Assembly: GCA_030591285.1 (NCBI GenBank)
Contig: JAUVBH010000034.1
Span: 1 to 10,077, forward strand
DNA: 10,077 nucleotides
Direction of reading: 5' to 3'
DNA from: Thermoplasmatota archaeon
Lineage (GTDB): Archaea > Thermoplasmatota > Penumbrarchaeia > Penumbrarchaeales > Penumbrarchaeaceae
Shown: piece by piece, positions 1-7,641 of the stretch
How the letters are laid out: every line of letters begins with the position of its first letter
Numbering within the stretch: position 1 is the stretch's first letter
Position numbers and translations under genes: made by a program
Notes under the pieces: generated by a model
The model's input: the letters and a program-made list of their open reading frames with translations, nothing else
Databases searched by the model: none
Told to the model about the DNA's origin: nothing

Positions 1-908
1 GCAATGAGCTTTGATGTTGGTTCCGCGGACATACCGAAATCGGAAGTGATAACCACCGTATAATTATCTGAACTTGAGTAGGCCTGATTGTCGTCTATCA
101 CACAAAGACCATAGTAACCGGATACCTCCGGTTTGTAAATGAAGCTCAGCGAATCACCATTAGCAGAAGCCGTATCCGAGGCAACGGCATCATCAGAATT
201 TCCCGAACCTTTGAAAAGGTACATTGATAAATGTTCTCCTGATGGTACTGAATAGATGCTGAAGTCGTATTCTCCACCAGAATCGAGATACATGTCATAC
301 ATGTTCACAAGTGGATATTCTCCTCTCAGGGTTCCTGAATAGGTGCCGGTACCGTGGTACTCGCACATTGAATACCTTCTTTCACCAACATCCAGATACC
401 CATTAGCATCCGGGTCCGATCCATAGAGGTCCGCGGATACAGTGTGATAATCGGATTCTATCCTGATCCCATCCGTCCAATCCTGTCCAGTGAACTTGAC
501 GACATTGGCATATTTGTAATTGCCAGTGTAGGTATGTCCATCTATCACAACGAAATCTATCTCATCACTCCCCTGGGTAGATGATCCAATAGATTGGGAC
601 ATACTGTAATCGTTATAAGCGAACAGATCGAAATCCTCTCCAGAAGCACGGTTATCGATCGCAATAGCAGTATAATGATTTGTCTTGGAAGGTACCTTGA
701 ACTGAAGTTCGTCTGGAATGGTACTCCACCACCATCCTGTGGTATAAACCCTGGCTGGTTGATCGTTCTTCAACGTACCTCCAGGCTTTGTTTCTGCATT
801 CACTTCTCCTGGAATATATACCATTACTGTTCCTACTAGGAGAACAGCTGTCATGATCATCAGGATCCTTTTACTAACAGATAAATTCGAATTTACACCC
901 TTCAACAT
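1..908 (-). CDS. Large secreted/surface protein, N-terminal part (paralogue of the 1103-6772 gene; runs off the left edge)
   Basis: Reading back from the ATG at 908-906, 302 codons stay open to the window edge, so the 3' part is missing. The start is set by GGAGG at 916-920 with a 7-base spacer. Residues 1-38 are a signal peptide: basic N-region, hydrophobic core, and a VNA cleavage site before ETKPGG. The mature part begins with the same ETKPGGTLKND and GWWWSTIPDELQF blocks as the neighbouring 1889-residue protein, and about 78% of aligned residues match by hand. It has an acidic DPDANG loop with spacing like a calcium site, and the SMYLFKGSGNSD and SGYYGLCVID blocks, which resemble PPC-type beta-sandwich domains (family call is inference). 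A three-residue deletion lies near the edge. By analogy the missing part probably holds Ig-like repeats and a membrane anchor. The precise function is unknown; an adhesin or cell-envelope role is likely. Confidence 0.88.
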   Translation of the reverse strand, partial: MLKGVNSNLSVSKRILMIMTAVLLVGTVMVYIPGEVNAETKPGGTLKNDQPARVYTTGWWWSTIPDELQFKVPSKTNHYTAIAIDNRASGEDFDLFAYNDYSMSQSIGSSTQGSDEIDFVVIDGHTYTGNYKYANVVKFTGQDWTDGIRIESDYHTVSADLYGSDPDANGYLDVGERRYSMCEYHGTGTYSGTLRGEYPLVNMYDMYLDSGGEYDFSIYSVPSGEHLSMYLFKGSGNSDDAVASDTASANGDSLSFIYKPEVSGYYGLCVIDDNQAYSSSDNYTVVITSDFGMSAEPTSKLI

Positions 909-915
909 GGAATAA

Positions 916-976
916 CCTCCAATGGAGTTTCTAGAATTTCCCCTAACCATCATGTAACATGTATATGATAAATAAG
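916..976 (-). promoter_or_regulatory. Putative promoter and Shine-Dalgarno of the partial surface-protein gene
   Basis: Read on the minus strand, the octamer CTTATTTA (976-969) lies 61 bases before the ATG and GGAGG (920-916) lies 7 bases before it. The octamer recurs 57 bases before the start of the paralogous gene, and the surrounding bases are partly conserved (CTTATTTA followed by an ACAT a few bases later). A CCATTGGAGG-like leader is also shared. An archaeal TATA box here would give a short leader carrying the Shine-Dalgarno. Together with the terminator at 1041-1087 this explains most of the 194-base gap between the two surface genes. Confidence 0.5.
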
Positions 977-1040
977 GATTCATATCATTCGCTTGATGAT
1001 TGGATGAAATCAACAATATGAAGTTTGTCTTTGCATCTGA

Positions 1041-1087
1041 AAAATATAAAAAAAAGAACTCGGGCAGTGCAAACGTCACTGCCCGAG
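1041..1087 (-). terminator. Intrinsic-type terminator of the 1889-residue surface-protein gene
   Basis: A perfect 11-bp inverted repeat (CTCGGGCAGTG at 1059-1069, CACTGCCCGAG at 1077-1087) encloses a 7-base loop. On the minus strand the hairpin is followed at once by an A/T-only stretch containing eight consecutive T. It begins 15 bases after the stop codon at 1103. The layout matches a bacterial-style factor-independent terminator. Archaeal termination usually relies on U-tracts alone, so the strong hairpin is a notable addition. It should separate the two surface genes into distinct transcripts. Confidence 0.8.
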
Positions 1088-1102
1088 ATCAAGGGATGTA
1101 TC

Positions 1103-4100
1103 TCAGTTATCCTGGACCTCATCATCCCAATCTTCAACTGGATTATCCTTTTTCTTCTTCATGAAAGGATTCTTATTCTTTGGTCTATCCAGTGCTTTTC
1201 CCTGATCTTCGGTCTGTTGTGGTGGGTCCTTCGGTTGTCTTCCCTCTCCACGGGCCCATTTCGTCAAGATGCCGAAATAGGATAGTATCCCGATCGCGAT
1301 GATCAGTAGGATGAATATTATCAACCATATCACCGGAAGAGCACTCTTGAAAGATTCTATGAAAGTGGTCTTCTCCTTGTATTCCTTCACGGAGATCAAA
1401 CCGGACCTGTGGGCTTCGTTCCCCAGCTTATCTGCTGTCCTTATCTGGAACACATGAGCCCCCCCTTCTGCACCGGAAGTCGTCCAGAAGAGAACGTAGG
1501 TGTGCGGATTGGATTCGTTGGAGTCAGGTGTCATTTCACGCCAGCCCGAGGAATCTATGTTGATCATAACCACACTGATCCCGGACGGGTCTATGACCGT
1601 TGCTTTGAATACAACAGTGTTCCCCTGGCCGATCTCTCCTATCCTGACCTCTTCTTCACCCTCAAGCCAGTAGTAATCAAGTGCGATCTCCGGCCCGGAG
1701 TTGTCGACCTTGATACCATATGTTGACCCGTCAACGTTCCCTGCCCTGTCATAGGCAGAAACGGTGATCGAATGGTCTCCATCAGATAGGATCCTCGTAT
1801 CCAGGAGATATTCGTAATAGAGGCCCCCCTCACCACGATATATCTCGAAGGGAGCTCCCTCATCTATGGAGAGCATGACCTGTCTGATGCCGATGGCATC
1901 ATATGCATAGAATCTCAATGTCTGGATGCCTGCAAGAACTTGTCCCGGTGTGATGGTTGCTTGTGAGATGACCGGTGCACTGTTATCGACCATCACGTTC
2001 ACATTGAATTGAGTGGAGTGGCCTGCCTGATCCTCGGTCTTCACACTGATCAAGTGCAAACCATCGGTCACCATGGACGAGTTCCATGGGGTGGTTACAT
2101 CGAACCAGGTCGTCCCATCGATGGCATATCTGACCATTCCCGGGAACTCATCGGTGGTCCTGGCTCTTACTACGAACACTCCGCTAATGAGATGGTCCTT
2201 TACAGGGGATTCCACCGTGAGTTCAGGTGCGTTATTGTCGACCCTGAACTGCAGGTTGCCTGTGGTGACCTGCCTTCCCGCAACATCAGTTGCTGTTGCG
2301 TTAATCGTGAAGGTCCCGTCGAGCAAGGTCCTTGTGTCAAGCATGTATTCGTAATATCCTGACTGTGTGTTGTAGGACATTATCTTGATATCTGTCCCTA
2401 TTTTCATTAGAACTCCAGTTATCCCTACCTCATCAGTTGCAGCGACCCTGAAGGTATAGGTGCCCTCAACGAACTCGTTCTCGGTCGGGCTTCCAAGAGA
2501 TACCTCTGGAGCATGATTGTCCACGTTGACGTAAATGGTCACAACAGTAATGTGACCTGCAAGGTCCGTTGCTCTAATCGTTACCTCATGGAGTCCATCT
2601 GGTACCAGGTTCGTGTTCCAGCCGATCGATACAGGCTGCCACGAGGCACCGTCAATGTTGTACTCAGTGCCCTTCTTGAAAACGTCACCATTTTCCACGT
2701 CGAAGAAGAACAGGCCGGATAGGACCTCTCCTTCTTGAGGTGAATTTATATTGATGGTAGGAGGCCTGTTATCTACCTTGAAATTAACAGGACCGTATGT
2801 GCTTGATTTTCCGGTCAGATCGTAGACGGTTGCCGTTACATTCCTGATACCATCTTCTCCTGTGCCCCAGGTGATGGTATTGGATGTATATTCGTAGTAA
2901 CCTGTGTTGGCATTATAAGGCACCCGTGCTTCGATATTGTAGACCTTGATCTTCACATAGTCTATCTGGACCTTATCAAAAGCAGTGACCCTGATGGTTA
3001 TTATTCCTTCGACGAACTCATCAGAGACAGGAGAATTGATCGTGCATAATGGTCCTTCGTTATCAATTAGTATGTTGAATTGGAACTCAACACTCTTGTC
3101 CGATAGGTCCACTGCCCTTATCTTGATCTGATGTGCCCCGTCGCTGTAACGAGATGAGTTCAGAGGAATTGATGCATCCACCCATCCGGTGGAATCGACC
3201 TCGTATTCGACCTTGTTAAGGAATGTGTCCTGAGCCGAAGCATTGAAAATGTAATATCCCTCGATGATATCCCCATCTACAAGCTCGTTCACAACCAGTA
3301 CAGGATAATGGTTATCGAGATTGAACTGTAGCGGTCCGAGGAAGATCTCCTTTCCTGAAAGGTCCCTGACAGTTGCGTTCAACAAGTATGTTCCATCGGG
3401 GATCAACCTTGTATCTGTCCGGTATTCGAAGAATCCAGATCCAATGTTGTAGTTCATATCCAGGATCTCTCCGAAGACCTCGACCTTGACGGATTCCACA
3501 CCAACTATATCCGATGCAACAACCCTGAACTCTGCAACACCCTCAAGATACTGGTTCCTTACGGGGTTCGAGATCGACCCATAGGGATTCGTGTTGTCTA
3601 TGGTCACATCGGAGGATGTCTGGGTTAAATGCCCTGCTCTATCGAAAGCTCTGAAACTTATAATATGGTCCCCATCACCGTATCTTGTTGTATTCATTGT
3701 CGTATTGATCGGGATCCATCCGGAGCCATCGACATCATATTCGACCCGGTCTAGGAAAACATCGGTCGCGTTCACCATAAGGTCAACATTCCCGAACATG
3801 AAATCCCCATCCAGAGGATACTGAATACTGAGGACGGGAGCGTTGTTATCCACCCTGAAAGAGACGTTCATGGAAGAAGTGATCTTTCCACTCAGGTCAT
3901 GTGCATAGGCGGTAACATTGTAAGTTCCATCTGTTACAGTGAGGGTATTGATCTGATATTCATAGTACCCGTTCTGAAGATTATAGGTGGTTTGAACGAT
4001 GTCTGAGAATATGTCAATGGTAACCTTATCGATGCCGACAGAATCGGATGCTGAGACCTTGAACAGATAGACACCTTCCAGGAACTGGTCCATGAAGGGC

Positions 4101-6772
4101 GAGACCATATTACATGATGGATCTGTGTTGTCAACGATGAAATCGATCGCCTGTTCAGTGACATGCGACATGTTGTCTACCACCTTCACTGTTAGAGTAT
4201 GCGTTCCATCAGTTAGTGTGCTGGTATCCAATATTTTGGTCCAAGAGGGCTCAGCACCATCGAAACTCTGCCACCCAGCCGAATCAATCCTGAAGTTCAC
4301 CGAGTTGAGGAAATGGTCCGCTGCAGTGACAGCAATTGTGTAATTTCCTCCGATTATCTCTTCATCTATTGGGGTGGCGATATTCAAAGAGGGGTTGTTG
4401 TTGTCAATGGAGAAAGTGACCACATTGCTCATTGTGGATTGGTTTACATTGTCGTAAACTCTTGCATAAGTGGTGTAAGCACCATCTGGTTTTGTCGAAG
4501 TCGTTACAGTATATTCATACGATGAAGTTATTGGATTGTACGGGAGTGTGATACTGCTGCCAAAGATGTTGATATCAACATGGTTCACACCTACTGTATC
4601 CGTTGCAACAACTCTGAACGTGTAAGACCCTTCGATATATTGACCGTCAATAGGCGAATTGATATTGGCGGTGGGATTGGTATTGTCCACAAAGATAGTT
4701 ATGGAGTTCTCACCCGTAAGACCGGCAGTGTCTTTTGCATCTATGGATAACGTATGCTGCCCGTCCGTTATCAGTGTAGTATCCCATGAGCCCGTCCAGG
4801 TGTTGATGTTCCTAGTTAGGGGAACCCATGCATTTTGATCTACCCTGAACCTTACAGCTATGACATGTGAGGTAGTGTTAATGGAGATGGGCATGGATGT
4901 GCCTGTCACGTAAGCTCTATCGAAGGGCGTATTGATCACCGGATTTGGAGCAGAATTGGATAATGTGAAGTTGATCGGACCAAATGTGGTCAATCCTCCT
5001 CCGAAATCCTCAGCAACAATTTGTAAAGAGCTTGGCCCATCAAGATATGTGAAAGAGTTCACACCTCGTTCCCATAATTGTGTTGCTGAGTTATAGTACA
5101 TATTTAGATTGCCAGCATTGGCCATCTTTCCACCGAAGCTGATCTTCACAGATTTGGTTCCCGTCGGGTCACCTGCACTTGCTTTGAACAGGTAAACCCC
5201 TGATACCAATTCTCCCTCAATTGGGGCGATAAGAGTGATCGCGATAGGTTCCTTTACTCTCAAAGTAGTGTTCCCATATCTGGTCAAGGTCGAATCCGAC
5301 CCCCAGACAGATATGTTGAACAATCTAACAGGGGTTGTCCCACTTGTTGTAATTGTCAGGTTCGAACTTGGACTGCCTGCATTGATCTGTGCTGGATTGA
5401 AGCTGAAGTTCAATGTGGTAGATGCTGGAGATGCACTGGCATACAGGGTTACGTTGGAAGAATAACTATTGATGGTATCCATCTCAACGCTATATGTCGT
5501 AGACGTCCCCGGTGAGATCACCCTGGATTCAGGGGATGTAACCAGGAAGAAATCCGGATTTGTGGATACTACCAATGTAACTTCAGTGGAGTGTGTCTCC
5601 CCATTGACACCAGTATCATTTCCATAAACTTCCAGATAATAAATTCCAGCAGCAAGGGAGGTTGTTGTTGTCACATTAAGATACACTTGCTTTGTTCCCA
5701 CTCCTCCGATATTAACTTCACTCTGACTCAGAACTGCTGTAGCACCTGAAGGGGTGGAGACATTTGTCCCAGCTCCATTCTCCCATCTGTAGTGTAAGTC
5801 GATATCTTTTGTTATACCCAGAGATTCCACATCAACCATGTATGATGCATTCATACCGGGTGCGATCAGATTGGAGGAAGGTGAAGAGGACATCTTGAGA
5901 TCCGAGGAGACCAGAATAGTATAGTTGTCATAGGGTGAAGTACCATCATATCCCTGGTTCTCATCGATCACACACAGGCCGTAATAACCTGAAACTTCTG
6001 GCTCGTATGAGAAGCTGAGAGATTGACCATTCGAAGTTGCCTTATCGTAGACCAGGGCATTATCACTGTTCCCCGATCCTTTGAACAGGTACATCGAAAG
6101 TCTCTCGCCAGAATAGACAGAAGTTATATCAAAATCATACTGACCATCAGCATCAAGGTAGATGTCGTGCATGTTGACAAGTGGATATTCTCCTCTCAGG
6201 GTTCCGGTATAGGTATTGGTTCCATGATATTCGAAAAGAGAATATCTATTGGAACCCACATCGAGATTTCCATTTGCATCAGGATCAGAACCATAAAGGT
6301 CGGCTGCCACACCATGGTAATCGGATTCGATACGTACACCAGATGTCCAATCCTGACCAGTGAATTTTATCACGTTGGCATATTTGTAATTGCCAGTGTA
6401 TGTATGCCCATCGATAACAACAAAATCAATGATATCGCTACCCTGTGTCGAAGAAGCAATGGACTGGGTCATGGCGTAATCATTGTAAGCGAACAGGTCG
6501 AAATCTTCCCCTGCTTGCCTGTTATCAATTGCGATCGCGGTATAATAATTGGTCTTTGTTGGGATCTTGAATTGAAGTTCATCAGGTATTGTGCTCCACC
6601 ACCATCCGGTGGTGTACACCCTGGCAGGCCGATCATTTTTAAGCGTTCCTCCAGGTTTCGTTTCAGCTGAAACATCGCTAGGAATAATTACAATAGCTGC
6701 TGCTAACATCGAAAGCAACGCTATTACTGCAAAAATTTTCGTCCGATTTCTCAACGAACCACTTTGTAACAT
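1103..6772 (-). CDS. Giant multi-domain surface protein with 14 Ig-like domains and a C-terminal membrane anchor
   Basis: A 1889-residue exported protein. The ATG at 6772-6770 follows GGAGG by 7 bases. Residues 1-36 are a signal peptide ending VSA. Residues 37-290 form a beta-rich module shared with the neighbouring paralogue, with an acidic DPDANGNLD loop at 163-171 and PPC-like segments. Residues about 291-507 look like two sandwich domains of the NEW3/CARDB kind (inference). Residues 509-1796 are 14 Ig-like domains, closest in style to Big_7 (VDN-x-x-P linkers, D-x-x-G-x-H/Y turns, ATD-x-x-G), arranged as seven A-B pairs. One transmembrane helix (about 1813-1835) precedes a 53-residue charged tail with KKKK and an acidic end. 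I count about 27 N-x-S/T sequons and only three cysteines, as expected for a glycosylated stalk outside the cell. No enzyme motif was seen. Likely roles are adhesion, cell-cell contact or an envelope stalk; the ligand is unknown. It is not an S-layer protein of any type I recognise. Confidence 0.93.
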   Translation of the reverse strand: MLQSGSLRNRTKIFAVIALLSMLAAAIVIIPSDVSAETKPGGTLKNDRPARVYTTGWWWSTIPDELQFKIPTKTNYYTAIAIDNRQAGEDFDLFAYNDYAMTQSIASSTQGSDIIDFVVIDGHTYTGNYKYANVIKFTGQDWTSGVRIESDYHGVAADLYGSDPDANGNLDVGSNRYSLFEYHGTNTYTGTLRGEYPLVNMHDIYLDADGQYDFDITSVYSGERLSMYLFKGSGNSDNALVYDKATSNGQSLSFSYEPEVSGYYGLCVIDENQGYDGTSPYDNYTILVSSDLKMSSSPSSNLIAPGMNASYMVDVESLGITKDIDLHYRWENGAGTNVSTPSGATAVLSQSEVNIGGVGTKQVYLNVTTTTSLAAGIYYLEVYGNDTGVNGETHSTEVTLVVSTNPDFFLVTSPESRVISPGTSTTYSVEMDTINSYSSNVTLYASASPASTTLNFSFNPAQINAGSPSSNLTITTSGTTPVRLFNISVWGSDSTLTRYGNTTLRVKEPIAITLIAPIEGELVSGVYLFKASAGDPTGTKSVKISFGGKMANAGNLNMYYNSATQLWERGVNSFTYLDGPSSLQIVAEDFGGGLTTFGPINFTLSNSAPNPVINTPFDRAYVTGTSMPISINTTSHVIAVRFRVDQNAWVPLTRNINTWTGSWDTTLITDGQHTLSIDAKDTAGLTGENSITIFVDNTNPTANINSPIDGQYIEGSYTFRVVATDTVGVNHVDINIFGSSITLPYNPITSSYEYTVTTSTKPDGAYTTYARVYDNVNQSTMSNVVTFSIDNNNPSLNIATPIDEEIIGGNYTIAVTAADHFLNSVNFRIDSAGWQSFDGAEPSWTKILDTSTLTDGTHTLTVKVVDNMSHVTEQAIDFIVDNTDPSCNMVSPFMDQFLEGVYLFKVSASDSVGIDKVTIDIFSDIVQTTYNLQNGYYEYQINTLTVTDGTYNVTAYAHDLSGKITSSMNVSFRVDNNAPVLSIQYPLDGDFMFGNVDLMVNATDVFLDRVEYDVDGSGWIPINTTMNTTRYGDGDHIISFRAFDRAGHLTQTSSDVTIDNTNPYGSISNPVRNQYLEGVAEFRVVASDIVGVESVKVEVFGEILDMNYNIGSGFFEYRTDTRLIPDGTYLLNATVRDLSGKEIFLGPLQFNLDNHYPVLVVNELVDGDIIEGYYIFNASAQDTFLNKVEYEVDSTGWVDASIPLNSSRYSDGAHQIKIRAVDLSDKSVEFQFNILIDNEGPLCTINSPVSDEFVEGIITIRVTAFDKVQIDYVKIKVYNIEARVPYNANTGYYEYTSNTITWGTGEDGIRNVTATVYDLTGKSSTYGPVNFKVDNRPPTININSPQEGEVLSGLFFFDVENGDVFKKGTEYNIDGASWQPVSIGWNTNLVPDGLHEVTIRATDLAGHITVVTIYVNVDNHAPEVSLGSPTENEFVEGTYTFRVAATDEVGITGVLMKIGTDIKIMSYNTQSGYYEYMLDTRTLLDGTFTINATATDVAGRQVTTGNLQFRVDNNAPELTVESPVKDHLISGVFVVRARTTDEFPGMVRYAIDGTTWFDVTTPWNSSMVTDGLHLISVKTEDQAGHSTQFNVNVMVDNSAPVISQATITPGQVLAGIQTLRFYAYDAIGIRQVMLSIDEGAPFEIYRGEGGLYYEYLLDTRILSDGDHSITVSAYDRAGNVDGSTYGIKVDNSGPEIALDYYWLEGEEEVRIGEIGQGNTVVFKATVIDPSGISVVMINIDSSGWREMTPDSNESNPHTYVLFWTTSGAEGGAHVFQIRTADKLGNEAHRSGLISVKEYKEKTTFIESFKSALPVIWLIIFILLIIAIGILSYFGILTKWARGEGRQPKDPPQQTEDQGKALDRPKNKNPFMKKKKDNPVEDWDDEVQDN
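1385..5248 (-). repeat. Seven tandem copies of a two-domain (A-B) Ig-like module
   Basis: Approximate unit bounds are 4679-5248, 4124-4678, 3590-4123, 3059-3589, 2516-3058, 1979-2515 and 1385-1978. Each A domain carries a motif like YN-x5-YYEY; its first residue falls at 560, 745, 930, 1108, 1286, 1467 and 1645, a period of 178-185 residues. Each B domain instead carries I/V-D-x-x-x-W, with the Trp at 649, 834, 1019, 1197, 1378, 1556 and 1744. The first A copy (YNSATQLWER) and the last B copy are the most divergent. Copies differ clearly at DNA level, so the array is old rather than freshly expanded. Confidence 0.88.
5866..6667 (-). repeat. N-terminal mature module duplicated between the two surface-protein genes (other copy about 1-797)
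   Basis: This segment encodes the shared module just after the signal peptide. Its counterpart lies at a constant offset of 5870 bases over most of its length. Long exact DNA matches include 29 bases (307-335 and 6177-6205) and 26 bases (505-530 and 6375-6400). The signal-peptide coding parts just upstream do not align well, so similarity begins sharply at the mature N terminus. Confidence 0.85.
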
Positions 6773-6778
6773 TTATAA

Positions 6779-6836
6779 GCCTCCAATAATGGGTTCATCC
6801 CCCAAGTTTGTACGTATCTAATGTGTAGTAAATAAG
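6779..6836 (-). promoter_or_regulatory. Putative promoter and Shine-Dalgarno of the 1889-residue surface-protein gene
   Basis: On the minus strand CTTATTTA (6836-6829) lies 57 bases before the ATG, and GGAGG (6784-6780) lies 7 bases before it. The same octamer and leader pattern occur before the paralogous gene at 908. A second AT-rich candidate, GATATAAAA, is further upstream on the minus strand at about 6881-6889 and would give a longer leader. I prefer the octamer because it is shared by both paralogues. No clear hairpin terminator was found between the radB stop (6904) and this gene, so some read-through from radB is possible. Confidence 0.5.
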
Positions 6837-6903
6837 ACTTTATGGTACACATATCTAGACAAAGGGACATCACCCCAAAGTTTTATATCAATTGAAATTG
6901 AGG

Positions 6904-7641
6904 TCAAACTCTTATTTGTCTTTCTTCCCGAAATTGGACCATATCAAGCTCTTCATCATCAACATCCTCAATTCCAGAACCTGTGAGCTTGAAGTATGCA
7001 GGTTCACCTGTGGGCATGGACCTGTGCTTGGTCACAACCGCCTTCCTGAAACCACCCTCACCGATCTTTTCCAATCTGACGATGACCTTGCAGTTGTGGG
7101 CAAGAGCATGACCACCAATTGCTTTGATATCCCCGGGACCCATGCTCTGATAGACCTGGGTGGTTATCAGTACAGGAATGTCCTGTTTTCTGGATATGTT
7201 CATCAGTTCAAGAATCACCATGGCGATATCACGTCTATTATCTTCATCCTTTTTTGAACCGAGGTTCATTCGGTAGAATACGGTTGCGGAATCGAGGACG
7301 ACCAGACCGATGTGAAGGTCCTTGTTCGCAAGCTTCACAGTGCTTTTGATAGCATCATGGAGCTGTTCAGAGCCCATGGGTTGGAAGAACAGGACCTCTC
7401 TGGACAGGTTCTTGTATTCATCCTCACCACCGCAGATCTGCGAGAACCTCTCCATGGAGACACCTTCGGTGTCGATGTAGATGACCTTCTGTCCACCCTT
7501 CACAACATTCCTTGTGACCTGCAGGCAGATATTGGTCTTTCCGGATCCACCTTCTCCGAAAAGTTGAGTGATAGCGCAGCTCTCCACTCCACCTCCCAGT
7601 ATCTTTTCAAGGGAACCACACCCTATTGGAACCTTGGTCAG
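6904..7641 (-). CDS. radB: RadB, RecA/Rad51-family recombinase paralogue (apparent CTG start)
   Basis: RadB is a euryarchaeal RecA-fold ATPase made of the core domain only. It is thought to assist RadA in homologous recombination, and published work reports binding to the Hjc resolvase in Pyrococcus. From the CTG at 7641-7639 the protein is 245 residues. It opens with P-I-G-C-G-S-L-E-K-I-L-G-G-G, the family N terminus, then Walker A GEGGSGKT (29-36), the IDTEG strand (56-60), Walker B LVVLDS (113-118) and an ITTQV strand (159-163). The helix-hairpin-helix N-terminal domain of RadA is absent, as expected for RadB. The frame has no ATG, GTG or TTG between its upstream stop (7675-7677) and the GTG at 7587; starting at that GTG would remove the conserved LGGG segment just before Walker A. 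The CTG has GGAGG 7 bases upstream and overlaps the preceding gene's stop as CTGA, so the genes are translationally coupled. Family call is firm; the start is less sure. Confidence 0.92.
   Translation of the reverse strand: MTKVPIGCGSLEKILGGGVESCAITQLFGEGGSGKTNICLQVTRNVVKGGQKVIYIDTEGVSMERFSQICGGEDEYKNLSREVLFFQPMGSEQLHDAIKSTVKLANKDLHIGLVVLDSATVFYRMNLGSKKDEDNRRDIAMVILELMNISRKQDIPVLITTQVYQSMGPGDIKAIGGHALAHNCKVIVRLEKIGEGGFRKAVVTKHRSMPTGEPAYFKLTGSGIEDVDDEELDMVQFREERQIRV

Noticed and set aside
594..839. Plus-strand 81-codon frame opposite the partial surface gene, similar to part of the 6023-6670 frame
   Set aside because: The apparent conservation between the two antisense frames is only a by-product of the sense-strand duplication.
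1639..1863. Minus-strand 74-codon frame inside the surface gene in another frame
   Set aside because: It overlaps the Ig-like coding region in the same direction but a different frame, with no independent evidence.
1385..5248. CRISPR or DNA-level tandem repeat array
   Set aside because: The periodicity is at protein level, about 535-555 bases, within one open frame, with diverged DNA and no repeat-spacer structure.
6023..6670. Plus-strand open frame of 215 codons opposite the N-terminal module of the large surface protein
   Set aside because: It lies wholly antisense to a well-supported gene, has no recognisable domain or Shine-Dalgarno, and its composition is what the complement of a Thr/Asp/Tyr-rich gene produces.
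6861..6903. Possible terminator downstream of radB
   Set aside because: Only a weak, short inverted repeat (CAATT/AATTG) and an imperfect GGG/CCC pairing were seen, with no clean stem followed by a T-tract.
6904..7587. radB starting at the GTG at 7587 (227 residues)
   Set aside because: It would drop the conserved LGGG segment and the rest of the family N terminus just before Walker A, and no Shine-Dalgarno is as well placed as the one before the CTG at 7641. Kept only as an alternative.
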